From: Streptomyces aureocirculatus
GTDB taxonomy: Bacteria > Actinomycetota > Actinomycetes > Streptomycetales > Streptomycetaceae
Length of the DNA stretch: 64,000 nucleotides
Direction of reading: 5' to 3'
Assembly (NCBI RefSeq): GCF_000720475.1
Contig: NZ_JOAP01000050.1
Span: 1 to 64,000, forward strand
The notes below the pieces were generated by a model. That model had not been told where the DNA came from. It was given only the letters and a program-made list of their open reading frames with translations, and ran no database searches. The position numbers and the translations under genes are program-made. Of the stretch, positions 52,176-61,325 are shown piece by piece; positions within the stretch are counted from its first letter, which is position 1, and the number at the start of each line of letters is the position of its first letter.

Positions 52176-53267
52176 GTGGCGTACAGGTATTTGACGCAGC
52201 ACGCTCTGACCGGCGAGTGGCTATCCCACGACCTTCCGCTTCGCGGGGTGGAGTTCGGCCCGGATTTGAACGGGCCCGGCCACCTGCGGGGTGCTCTGTC
52301 GCCCCGCTTGGCGTGGTCACATCCAGGGCTGACGGATCCGGGCAACACGCTGCTGTACGTCGAGGCGGGCGGGCGGATCCGGTGGGGTGGCATCATCTGG
52401 CAGACCGAACCCGACGGCGGCACGATGCAGGTCGAGGCTGCGGGGTGGTCCTCCTACCTTCAGTACCGGCATGACCTGGACGGTGAGCTCGGTGGCCGGG
52501 GGCCGTACGTGAACACGGACCCGTGCCGAGTGATGCGGGACATCGTCTCCTACGCGCAGTCCATCCCGGACGGCAGCCTTGGCATCACCGTGGACGGCAC
52601 GACGTCCACGGCGAAAGTGGGCAGCCCGGCGGAGCCGTGGCATTCACGCTGGTGGGAGACGCCGGTGCTCGGTGACCTCTTTGACGATCTGATCAAGGCC
52701 CCCGATTCGCCGGACTACACGTGCGCCACCTGGTGGGGCAAGGACCGGCGCCCGGTACGACGGATCCGCATCGGCTACCCGCGTCTGGGTGCACGCCGCA
52801 GTGACATCGCGTTCAGCTCGGACACCAACATCGTCGGCCACACGACGGTCACCTACAGCGCGGACGAGTACGCGCAGGTCGTGATCGCCACCGGGGCGGG
52901 CGAGGGGCGCTCGCAGCAGCGGGCCGTCGACGCAGTGCGCAACAAGCGGTTGCGCCTTGAGCACGTGCTGGAGCTGCCGGAGGTGCGCGGCCGTGACGCG
53001 CTCGCACAGCGGGCCAGGCGGGAGCGAGCCTGGCGGCAGAGCCTGGGACACGTGGAGGAGATCACCGTCCGCAACCATCCTGCGGCACCCATCGGGGCAT
53101 GGCAGGTCGGTGACGACGTGCAGGTGTCGGTGCGCGACGAGTGGGCGAATTGGTCGGGCTGGTGCCGCATCACCGGCTTCACGATCCGCCCCGACACCGA
53201 CTTCGGGGAGACCGCCCAGCTTCAGCTCGAACTGGCCGGCGCCCACCAGTACGCCCCCGCCGCCTGA
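52176..53267 (+). CDS. Minor tail protein, hub-like
   Basis: A 363-aa protein from GTG 52176. Segments RLAWSHPGLTDPGNTLLYV, GGRIRWGGIIWQTEPDG and QVEAAGWSSYLQYR match tail proteins of the Tal/hub type. HNPAAPIGAWQVGDDVQVSV-like strands near the end precede a beta-rich finish. It lies in the usual place between Dit-side genes and the fibre. Confidence 0.7.
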   Translation: MAYRYLTQHALTGEWLSHDLPLRGVEFGPDLNGPGHLRGALSPRLAWSHPGLTDPGNTLLYVEAGGRIRWGGIIWQTEPDGGTMQVEAAGWSSYLQYRHDLDGELGGRGPYVNTDPCRVMRDIVSYAQSIPDGSLGITVDGTTSTAKVGSPAEPWHSRWWETPVLGDLFDDLIKAPDSPDYTCATWWGKDRRPVRRIRIGYPRLGARRSDIAFSSDTNIVGHTTVTYSADEYAQVVIATGAGEGRSQQRAVDAVRNKRLRLEHVLELPEVRGRDALAQRARRERAWRQSLGHVEEITVRNHPAAPIGAWQVGDDVQVSVRDEWANWSGWCRITGFTIRPDTDFGETAQLQLELAGAHQYAPAA

Positions 53268-53283
53268 TACCAAGGAATCTGTT

Positions 53284-54594
53284 GTGCGTAACGACATCGG
53301 CGCCCGCCTGGCCCGCCTCGAAAAGCTCGTGCAGAGCATCATCCGCTCCCCCAAGCTCGTCAACGCCAGTCTCGAGGACGGAGCTCTGGACGTGTACGAC
53401 GAGAACGGCTCACTGCGGGCAGTCTTGGGACGGCAGCCAGACGGGACGAGTGGGCTCACCGCGGTTAACGGGCCCAGACCTCCCATTCCCTCCCCTGCCC
53501 AGGTGGAACCGGTCCTCGGCGGTGTGCGCGTCACCTGGGATGGCACCTTCACCGACAGTGAGCCTGCTCCGTTGGATCTGTCTCGGGTACAGGTACACGT
53601 CCTGGATTCGGCTGATGACGAGCCGGACGTGCAGTGGCCTACGACAACGATCGAAGCCGCGTCGGGCGCGTCGGTGACGGTCGCAGTGAACCACTACGGG
53701 CCCGTGTGGGTGCGGCTGACTGCCGTGAGCACCTCCGGCACACCTAGCGGCGCCTCGCAGGCCGTGGAGGTCTCCGCACGCCGTGCTGTATCCGACGACC
53801 TCGGCAATTTTGTGGTACAGCGTGAGAACGTGGCGTTGGGGGCGATCACCGCAGATCTGCTGGCCGCGGATGCGATCAACGGGAAGGTGATCACCGGCGC
53901 CACGGTGCAGACCGCAGAGGATGGGCCGCGTGTCGTGCTGAACTCCGCTCGGCTGCGGGCAATCGGCACGAACGGGTCCGCGATCGGCATGGAGCCTAAC
54001 GCCGTCTACCCGTATATCTACTGGGAGTCCGTCGACGGCTCAAATCAGGCGTACATCAACGTCAGCGGCTCCAACGCCGCGGATGCGAACATTGGCATCA
54101 ACTCGGGCACCTTCACTGACCCGGACGACAACGACACGTATCGATGGCGGACGTTCTTCGGCAACGACTTCTACGCTGCGGAACGCATCACCGCGAAGGG
54201 GAACAGGCCGGTCGGAGGCCGCTTGTACCTCGGCAAGAGTTCCGCTCAGCTCGGGGCCGGGCCCGAGGGTGGCAGCCTGTCGCTCGCGCGCGGTGCCGCG
54301 TCCCTGTTCGCAACGTCGATCAGGGCAGCTGGTGTGCTGCGGGCGGACAACGTCGCCCTCGGTACGGCAACCATCACCCCGGTAGCGAACAAGCCGACCT
54401 CCATCACTCTGACCGGCGGCAACGTCAAAGGGACGAAGTTTCGGGCCTTCGTCACCCCTAACACCTCCGCGCCGGGCGAGAAGGTCGTGGGGGTAGGCGT
54501 CACCGGTGTCTCGTCGAGTGGGCTGACGATCTGGGTGCATCGCACGAACACGACGCCGACTTTGGTGCACTGGATGATCATTGGAGAGGACTGA
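53284..54594 (+). CDS. Minor tail/fibre protein
   Basis: A 436-aa protein from GTG 53284 with AAGGAA upstream. A short helix (ARLARLEKLVQSIIR) leads to a fibronectin III-like domain (about 60-175, VRVTWDGTFTDSEPAPLDLS, PVWVRLTAVSTSGTPSGAS), then a connector with AITADLLAADAINGKVITGA and a beta-rich C-terminus (GGRLYLGKSSAQLG, TIWVHRTNTTPTLVHW) typical of receptor-binding tail ends. Last gene of the tail module. Confidence 0.75.
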   Translation: MRNDIGARLARLEKLVQSIIRSPKLVNASLEDGALDVYDENGSLRAVLGRQPDGTSGLTAVNGPRPPIPSPAQVEPVLGGVRVTWDGTFTDSEPAPLDLSRVQVHVLDSADDEPDVQWPTTTIEAASGASVTVAVNHYGPVWVRLTAVSTSGTPSGASQAVEVSARRAVSDDLGNFVVQRENVALGAITADLLAADAINGKVITGATVQTAEDGPRVVLNSARLRAIGTNGSAIGMEPNAVYPYIYWESVDGSNQAYINVSGSNAADANIGINSGTFTDPDDNDTYRWRTFFGNDFYAAERITAKGNRPVGGRLYLGKSSAQLGAGPEGGSLSLARGAASLFATSIRAAGVLRADNVALGTATITPVANKPTSITLTGGNVKGTKFRAFVTPNTSAPGEKVVGVGVTGVSSSGLTIWVHRTNTTPTLVHWMIIGED

Positions 54595-55224
54595 CTTCCA
54601 TAGGACGGGCTGCCCCTGTCACCATGACCGCGACGTTTCACACCCGGGCCCCGGGGCTCAACGCCCGTTCACAGCACTGTTCAATCCGAACGCTGTACTG
54701 CAGAAGTGCAGCGATGTTTGCATGCGTTGTGCGCAGGAACTCACTGGGCCGCCTCCCCGACACGCCTTCGCCCCAGGACAGTACATGCGCCGGGCCGTCC
54801 CGCCGGGGGCCGCGCAGATACGGGAGCAGGTCGTGACGGGGGCTCAACTGCGGCTTCGCTCGGCACCGCACTCGCCCGCTGACCACTGTTTGACCTGCAT
54901 TCGAGCGAGACGGTCACCCCCTTGCAATGCGGAATTCGAAGTTCCCAGTTAGCGCGAACACACGGGCCCAGATCGGCCATTCTGATGTTGGGTGGAGAGT
55001 TGAGAGGAACGGCGAGCTACCCCAGCCCGCCACGGCACGAGTTTCATGAAGCTGCTACGACCTGCTCCGTTGCGCTGTGCACTCTGCACGTAGCCACGCC
55101 TTCGGCTTCCCAGGCAGTCGGCTTAAACCGATCATTCACATGCCCCTCCCAATCGAAGATCGCCAGATCTCACCTTCGCGATGCTAATGTTTCCACCCCA
55201 GTAGCCCGACTGAATGAGGTGACT
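54595..55224. other. Gene-free stretch after the tail module
   Basis: About 630 bases without a supported gene, separating phage tail genes from the secreted-nuclease island. The last part becomes less GC-rich and probably holds the promoter for 55225. Confidence 0.4.
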
Positions 55225-55476
55225 GTGCGCAGGAGTGTTCTCGTCATCATGCTGGCCGGAACCACGCTGGCGGCTGTTCCGGCCGCTAGCGTTTTGGAAA
55301 CCGAATCCGGCCAGGCTGGCGTATTCGAAGTCACCGACACTCAGGGCAACCCCTTCCCTCAAAGGACCGGTTCCGAGAACCGCCACAGTCACAAGCAGGC
55401 AGAGACGCCGGACGAGGCCCAGAGACGAGCAGAATATCTACTGCGACTGGAAGAAAAACAGGCAGGTAATCGATAG
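55225..55476 (+). CDS. Small secreted protein, N-terminal paralogue of the nuclease
   Basis: 83 aa from GTG 55225 with GAGGTGA upstream. The signal peptide is VLVIMLAGTTLAAVPAAS. The mature part, AGVFEVTDTQGNPFPQ then KQAETPDEAQRRAEYLLRLE, lines up with the region just after the signal peptide of the nuclease at 55751 (AGSFTITNLSGEPATD, then RQAETPHETHERNSYVQELQ). It stops before any nuclease domain. It may be a stand-alone leader-like partner or a truncated duplicate. Confidence 0.6.
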   Translation: MRRSVLVIMLAGTTLAAVPAASVLETESGQAGVFEVTDTQGNPFPQRTGSENRHSHKQAETPDEAQRRAEYLLRLEEKQAGNR

Positions 55477-55750
55477 CCACCCGGGGCACCAACAAATTCC
55501 TGCCACATAAGAATTCACCTGCACACCCAGCCGCTGCACCCTGTCGACCTTTCTCTATGCGCGTAGCACCTTTATGCGCATTGCACCTCGACGCGCTACG
55601 CAAAGGACAGGTTCTAGTTAGCCGTCCATCGGAAATTCAGGGCACACTACCCCCGCCATGTCATCCACTCACGCATCCATGAAAGCGTGAATGACGGCCA
55701 ACGGGGCATGCCAACGGCCGAAACTGTTATTCCTCTAAGGGAGGTACTCC

Positions 55751-58338
55751 ATGTTGCGAAGATCCCTCAAACGCAACTCGGGTAAAGCTGCGTACGCAGC
55801 GACCATGGCAATCATCGCGTTACTCGTGGGGTTATGCGCCCCTGCGGCTAACGCGCAGAGTCGGAGCGGCGGCACAGAAGCAGGATCCTTCACCATCACC
55901 AACTTGTCTGGAGAGCCGGCCACGGACATCTGGGAGGCGCCGCAGAACCTAAAAGAGCGTATGGGTAGGCGCCAGGCAGAGACACCGCACGAGACACACG
56001 AGCGCAATTCTTATGTGCAAGAGCTGCAACGTAAGGAAAAAAGGAAGGTTGGCCCACGTCAGGCGGGAGAGATTCCCCCGGGGGATATGTCTGACTGCTA
56101 CAAAGCAGACCTCGGTGACGACGGTTCAAAGATCCTCACGCACTGGCAGTGGTGCAAAGAAGCCCTGGGTAGCTACCACTCTTTCGAGAAGTGCCAAGGC
56201 CCGCCGCCAGGGAATGGTTGCGTCGAAATTGGCAGTGTCCAGTTTCGCGTCGCAGTGATGGGTCAGGGGTACCAAGACAAGAATGACCCGGGAGCACGTA
56301 AGGTCCGGTACTGGATGCAGCTTGATAATCCCAAGATCTTCCTGCTGCCCCGCCTAACGGACCAGCTTTCTTTCACTGGCCGATGCGAGTCGTTCACTCC
56401 TGGAGGCCCATGCCAGGCGGCTGCCAGTAACGGACGCATTGACACCATTGCAGGATGGATGCAGGCGGGGCATGCCCGATGGGACTACAGCTCTCCAGAG
56501 GGAAGCATATCGGACCCCGACAAGAAGGCCTTCTTCAACTTCACCATGAAGTCGACGGTCCACCAGGACTATGACATTTCTGGAGACGTGGTTGAGGGCG
56601 GCGAAGCCGGCTTCCGCTGCGACTCCGCCAGGTACCAGCTGTGGCCAGTGGATCGACCATCGTATGGATGCGTATTTGACGGCGTCAATTCTATATGGAA
56701 CTTCAAAGCCAAGGCAGACGTAGCTGAAACGGCGCGGCACGTTTGGACGGCGCAGTTTAAACCAAACCAGACCCGGCCGCCCAGCGTGCAAGACAAAAAG
56801 ATCCCTGGCTCGATCAAAAGTTATATTCCGCTATCACGCCTAGCCGGGACAGGAGGAAGCGAAAACAAAATCCTCCATGAAAAGAATAGAAGTAAGTCCA
56901 TAGCCAATTGCAAGACCAATTATGGCGTATCGTACTCGCGAAGCAAAACCCGCGACTGCGACGAATACCCAATGGCCTCGACACGCGAAGGTGCGTTTAC
57001 AGGCGATGTCGAAGACGAAGACGGAACAAGCCACTTTTCAGTCAAGGCCATACCGAAGGACGACAATCAACAGGCAGGTCGGGATTTAGTTGATTCTACA
57101 TCGACCAGCGCATCATCAACGACGACGATTTTTTCGTCAATGTCCTAGATGCGGACGGAGGAACATATCCTGGCACTCCAGAACCTGAAGGGGTCTCTTC
57201 CCCCGTATCAAACAGGCAGTGCGACCTGAGGCAGCCTGAGATATCAGACGTCAAAACTCAGGCAGCACCTGAGAAGACGTTCCTCGACTACGCTAAAAAA
57301 ACGCCAGACGGATGGACCGGAGGTGACTCAACCTTCTCTGTCAAGCTTCCGGACGGTCGAACCCTCTGGCTATTCTCGGACACATTCTTAGGGCCGACAA
57401 GCAACGACGGCCGCAGCAGGCCAACGAGCGCCCCTCTCATCAACAGCAGCTTCGTCATACAAGATGGCGATCAAATGACAACGCTTCGCGGAGGAACAAA
57501 AACAAAACCCTCGGGACTCATGAAGCCGGCCGCGGCAAACCACTGGTACTGGCTCGGAGACGGTCTACTCCACAAGGAAGGAGGTAAATCGTATCTACAG
57601 GTCATCTTCCAGGAGTACTACAAGTTCGGACCAGGCGGCTGGGACTTCAGACACAAAGCCAACTTCGTCGCAACATTCTCACTCGACGATCTAGGTACAC
57701 CCCACGGGCACGAACCGCTGTATATCGATCCCGTTCCTTCCACTCCAGGGGTCGGCTGGGGCTCGGCACTCCTGCCATCCAGCCTGAGCGGCGACGGCTA
57801 CACCTACATCTACGGTGTGGATGATGCTCCCACTAATAAGAAGATGCGCATTGCTCGCGTCAAGGGCACTGACCTTCTCGGCAAATGGGAGTACCTCAAC
57901 TCGGGCGCCGGCGGGTGGATGAAGAGCGAGAAGCAGGCAGCCAACGTCTACACCGGAATAGCGAACGAGTACAGCGTAACCCCTTGGAACGGCGGATTTG
58001 TCGCCGTGAGCCAGACCAGCACAGAAGCGTTTAGCGGTTGGATCAAAGCGTCCGTTTCGTGCTCCCCTCACGGCCCGTTCCAGCTGGACACCGACGTGTA
58101 CCGCATGCCAGAACCAGGCCCCTACGGATTGCCCTACCTGAACCCCAAGGTGATCAGCTACAACGCGCATGTCCATCGAACGATGTTGCCGAGCGGCGGA
58201 GGTCCGCACACTCTGTCCTACAACGTGAATAGCATGGATAATCGCATTCACCCAGACGCTGACCTATATCGCGATGCGTCCATCTACAAGCCGCGATTCG
58301 TCTCGTTCAAGATGACTCCGGGCCGTCCCCTCCGCTAG
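55751..58338 (+). pseudogene. Secreted NucA/NucB-type nuclease fused to a DUF5005-like domain, frameshifted
   Basis: From ATG 55751 (GGGAGG upstream) a signal peptide (AIIALLVGLCAPAANA) is followed by a variable region and a NucA/NucB domain whose key segment is SRSKTRDCDEYPMASTREG (about 396-414). At 57091-57096 one T is missing from a T run. Restoring it continues DFYIDQRIINDDDFFVNVLD and then, from about residue 520, a C-terminal beta-propeller-like domain (WTGGDSTFSVKLPDG, LWLFSDTFLG) of the DUF5005 type, to 58338. The corrected protein is 862 aa. As written, the product ends at 57148 with the nuclease but no C-terminal domain. A partner gene lies convergently downstream. Confidence 0.75.
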
Positions 58339-58368
58339 GTTCCGCACGCGAAGCATGCTGACATCGTG

Positions 58369-58411
58369 TGGCCTGGCCGCTGAACCTCAGCCGAGGTCAG
58401 CGGTCAGGCCA
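58369..58411. terminator. Bidirectional hairpin between convergent genes
   Basis: 58369-58388 pairs with 58393-58411 around AGCC, with one G-U pair and one bulged A. It lies just after the nuclease stop and overlaps the last bases of the minus-strand partner gene. Confidence 0.7.
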
Positions 58412-58843
58412 TACCTGTATGACCCAAAATTCCAGCGGATCCCCGTGCGGCCCATCAGACGGAAAGGGATCTAGCGCAAGTGAAGCCTCCAGGTGATCCC
58501 GTCCTCGGCAGAGCAACCGAAGACGGTACGGGCCTGGTTCGAGTGAAATCCTTCCATAGCACTCGGAGTAGAGGTCGAATACACCGAGACGGTCAAGCAG
58601 GGGGGACGTGAACTCCCGTTCGTACTCCCAGTCCTCCGTCGGCCTCACTGCGCAACCATCCCATACCTCCATGCGCACCAAGGGATAGAAGTCGTTATCG
58701 CTTGAGGAGAGGCTCCATCCCTCCCCAGGGATGGCAACAATGTCGTCTTCCGCTGGCTGCTCCTCAAAGAGGATAGGACCGATCTGGATCGTTCGGTGGA
58801 AGACACGTGGACGAGTGTCAATTGCTTCAACCAGGCTGGGCAC
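58397..58843 (-). CDS. Candidate immunity partner, convergent with the nuclease
   Basis: 148 aa from GTG 58843 with GAGGAG upstream. It ends with EPGPYRLRLLCRGRDHLEAS and EFWVIQVWP, the same two-part signature as the 869-1471 protein next to the other NucA/NucB-type nuclease (GPYRLRVHARGR, EDYLLQIWP). Upstream parts differ. Predicted soluble, no signal peptide. A cytoplasmic inhibitor role is inferred from recurrence beside two nucleases; the convergent orientation is atypical for toxin-immunity pairs, which are usually co-directional. Confidence 0.6.
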   Translation of the reverse strand: MPSLVEAIDTRPRVFHRTIQIGPILFEEQPAEDDIVAIPGEGWSLSSSDNDFYPLVRMEVWDGCAVRPTEDWEYEREFTSPLLDRLGVFDLYSECYGRISLEPGPYRLRLLCRGRDHLEASLALDPFPSDGPHGDPLEFWVIQVWPDR

Positions 58844-59262
58844 TTGCTCTCCTCATCAGACGAGTATGGCGACATCGAAGGGACTACCGGCAAGGCATTG
58901 GCATCATGCCATGCTCAGCTACGTCATGTCGTACGACCTTGGGCTGTACAACTGAGCGGGGTTGTGACGTTGGATCGTCCCGGACAGAGTGCGGGCGGTA
59001 GCGCGTGGATGCTGGTACCTCTGTTATAGGTGACGGACTGGACGCAGGCGGTTGTTCGGGGTGACCTATCCATTGCACTCTTCGAGGTTGGAGTGAACCT
59101 CCTCTCCGTCTCTCCCTCTGCAGAAGGGTCCTCATTCGCAGTTGCACTCACAACATGGCATGGCATTCGTTGCCCCTGAACGCAACGGTCAGGTCAAGGT
59201 CACCGTGCTCCTCGCACCCGTACGATCACGGTAGGGCTCGGGGCTGCTCAGGAGTGATCGCA
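58844..59262. other. Intergenic stretch before the lysis genes
   Basis: About 420 bases with no supported gene. It should contain promoters for the minus-strand partner gene and for the lysis operon. Confidence 0.4.
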
Positions 59263-59622
59263 GTGTCCATGCCTCCCAGCGCCGAGCCGACGCTCTGGGA
59301 GCTGCACCGTGCCGTCTCGCAGCTTCGAGAGGACCTCCGTGGCGACCTCGCACGGCTGGCGGCACGCCTCGATCACGTCGTGACCGAGGACGTCTATCGG
59401 GCGGATCAGCGCGGGGTTGAGCAGCGGATCACGCACCTCGAGTCGGGCCTTGGCGCCTTGCGGGTCGAGGTGGATCAGAGCCTGGAACGCACGGAGCAGC
59501 AGCGTCGTGAAGATCAGGCGCAGGTGATGGCGACGCGTCGGCTGGTGTTCAGCTCGTTCGTCTCGCCGGTGCTGTTGATGGCCCTCCAGCTGTGGCTCGC
59601 CTCTCGAGGTACCGCCTCGTAA
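59263..59622 (+). CDS. Coiled-coil membrane-anchored lysis-region protein
   Basis: 119 aa. GTG 59263 is chosen because CAGGAG lies about 8 bases upstream; ATG 59269 is the alternative. A long coiled coil (LWELHRAVSQLREDLRGDLA, ITHLESGLGALRVEVDQSLE) ends in one C-terminal membrane segment (FVSPVLLMALQLWLAS). Proteins of this shape sit just before the endolysin in many Streptomyces phages, where they may help holin or spanin function. Confidence 0.7.
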   Translation: MSMPPSAEPTLWELHRAVSQLREDLRGDLARLAARLDHVVTEDVYRADQRGVEQRITHLESGLGALRVEVDQSLERTEQQRREDQAQVMATRRLVFSSFVSPVLLMALQLWLASRGTAS

Positions 59623-59679
59623 CAGCCCTGGGCAGCAGGGATTTCAGATGGGGCGCGGGGAGAATAGTGAGCGCCGATC

Positions 59680-60732
59680 GTGGCGACACCTATCAGTGCC
59701 GACCGACTCGTTGCCGCGCTGCGCGCCGAAGGCGTGCGCGTGGTGGAACGGCCGGGGTGGAGAACCCACAACAGGAACCACAAGGGGCCGTTCGGCCCGG
59801 TGAACGGCGTGGTCATCCACCACACCGTGACCTCGGGCACCAGCAACACCGTCAACATCGTTGAGCGCGGTTACGCGGGTCTGCCGGGTCCGCTGTGCCA
59901 CGGCATGATCGCCAAGGACGGCACCGTGCACCTCGTCGGTCACGGCCGCACGAACCATGCCGGCCGCGGAGATGGTGACGTGCTGCGGGCCGTCATCGCC
60001 GAGCGCGCGCTTCCCGCTGCGAACGAGGCGGACACCGACGGCAACACGCATTTCTACGGCTTCGAGTGCGAGAACCGCGGTGATGGCACGGACCCGTGGC
60101 CGAGGGCGCAGCTTGAGGCGATCGAGCGGGCGGCGGCGGCGCTGTGCCGCGCGCATGGCTGGAGCGCGGCGAGTGTCATCGGCCACAAGGAGTGGCAGCC
60201 CGGCAAGGTCGACCCCAAGGGCTTCACCATGAGTTGGCTGCGCGAGCGCGTGGCTGCCCGGCTGAAGTCGAAGCCGTCTAGTGGAGGTTCGAGCAGTGGA
60301 TCGGCGGGGGGTTCGTCGACCTACGTGGTCAAGAGCGGCGACACGCTGTCCGGTATCGGCAGGAAGCTCGGTGTCCGTTGAGAGCTGCTGGCCCAGGCCA
60401 ACAAGATCACCAAGCCGTTCGTGATCAAAGCGGGGCAGAAGCTCACTGTTCCGGAAAAGTCGAGCGAGAGCTCCTACTCCCCTCCTCCCTTTCCGGATGG
60501 TCTTGCTCCGGGCCGCTCGGCACCGTCTGCGAAGAGTCTTCAGAAGGCGCTGAAGGACACCGGTTGGCTGGACCGGTCGGTACCGCTGTCCGACGTGTAC
60601 GGGCCCCAGACGCAGAAGGCCGTCGTCGGCTTCAACCGCAAGCACAAGCTGTTCACGTCAGGCCGCCCTCAGGACCCGGCGATTGGCCGCCGGGGCTGGA
60701 ATCTCCTGCACGAACTCGCCTACGGGAAGTAG
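59680..60732 (+). pseudogene. Endolysin (amidase-LysM-PG-binding) with an in-frame TGA
   Basis: From GTG 59680 the N-terminal amidase_2 domain has VNGVVIHHTVTSG (zinc His), RTNHAGRGDGD and GHKEWQPGKVDP (later zinc ligands). A Ser/Gly linker leads to a LysM motif, TYVVKSGDTLSGIGRKLGVR. TGA at 60379-60381 then interrupts where LysM motifs normally have Trp. The same frame continues without a shift: ELLAQANKITKPFVIKAGQK, then a PG_binding_1-like domain (SLQKALKDTGWLDRS, YGPQTQKAVVGFN), to 60732. The truncated product would keep the catalytic domain but only half a wall-binding LysM. Confidence 0.8.
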
Positions 60733-60736
60733 AACG

Positions 60737-60946
60737 TTGATCGACTTCATTCACGCTCACAGCACCCGCCTCTACACCATCGCCTCTGCGGCGCTGGCCC
60801 TCGTCGCCTACTTCGTGGACGGTCTGCCGACGGGGCTGATCCTCGCCCTGGTCGCCGCGATCCTGGGTACTGGTGAGGCCGTTCAGCGGGTGGAGGACCG
60901 CAAGACAGCCAAGGCTCTCTACCAGGAGCCGCCCACGGTCTCGTAA
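60737..60946 (+). CDS. Holin-like small membrane protein
   Basis: 69 aa from TTG 60737, just after the endolysin. Two hydrophobic segments (LYTIASAALALVAYFV and LILALVAAILGTGEAVQ) separated by DGLPTG, and a charged C-terminus (RVEDRKTAKAL). This matches short holins that open the membrane for endolysin release. Confidence 0.75.
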   Translation: MIDFIHAHSTRLYTIASAALALVAYFVDGLPTGLILALVAAILGTGEAVQRVEDRKTAKALYQEPPTVS

Positions 60947-60978
60947 ACGCATGTCAGCGGCATAGCCCCTTCGCTCCG

Positions 60979-61008
60979 CCTCTTCCCGCATGTTCCTGCG
61001 GGGGGAGG
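60979..61008 (+). terminator. Terminator after the lysis operon
   Basis: CCTCTTCCCGCA pairs with TGCGGGGGGAGG (two G-U pairs) around TGTTCC, followed by CTGCTTTG. It closes the phage late genes. Confidence 0.75.
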
Positions 61009-61139
61009 CTCGCTGCTTTGACGGTTCCAAGGGAAGGGAGCTGGTGCGCCTCCATCGAGTCACGAGAGGTGGGATATCGCGACCGCAATGTCCTGTTTCC
61101 GGGCAGAGGTTCACCAGCTCCTCGGCAGGCGGGCGGGAG

Positions 61140-61285
61140 CTGTGCTGATGGTGATGGTCGCCGCAGGCATCGTGACCGGACCGACCGCGACGCGACCAAG
61201 GAACTGCTGCTCTTTGCGTCACCTCGTCTACCCCGAGATCGCCATCGCCTGGGCCGACTCCGCCTACGCTGAGACAGCCGACGTG
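61140..61285 (+). pseudogene. IS5-type transposase fragment
   Basis: VMVAAGIVTG is followed, after a frame change near 61178, by DRDATKELLL, and after another by YPEIAIAWADSAYAE. Together these form the recognisable segment around the second catalytic Asp of an IS5-type DDE transposase. Nothing else of the element survives, and no inverted repeats are visible. Confidence 0.6.
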
Positions 61286-61325
61286 CTGGCTTCAGACGCG
61301 GGCCGTCGCAAGGTGGGTGAAGCGG

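Noticed and set aside
57085..57100. Programmed frameshift joining nuclease and C-terminal domain
   Set aside because: The local sequence has no X-XXY-YYZ site; loss of one T is enough to explain it.
60379..60381. TGA in the endolysin as a selenocysteine codon
   Set aside because: The family has Trp here and there is no sign of a selenocysteine insertion element or of redox chemistry in the domain.
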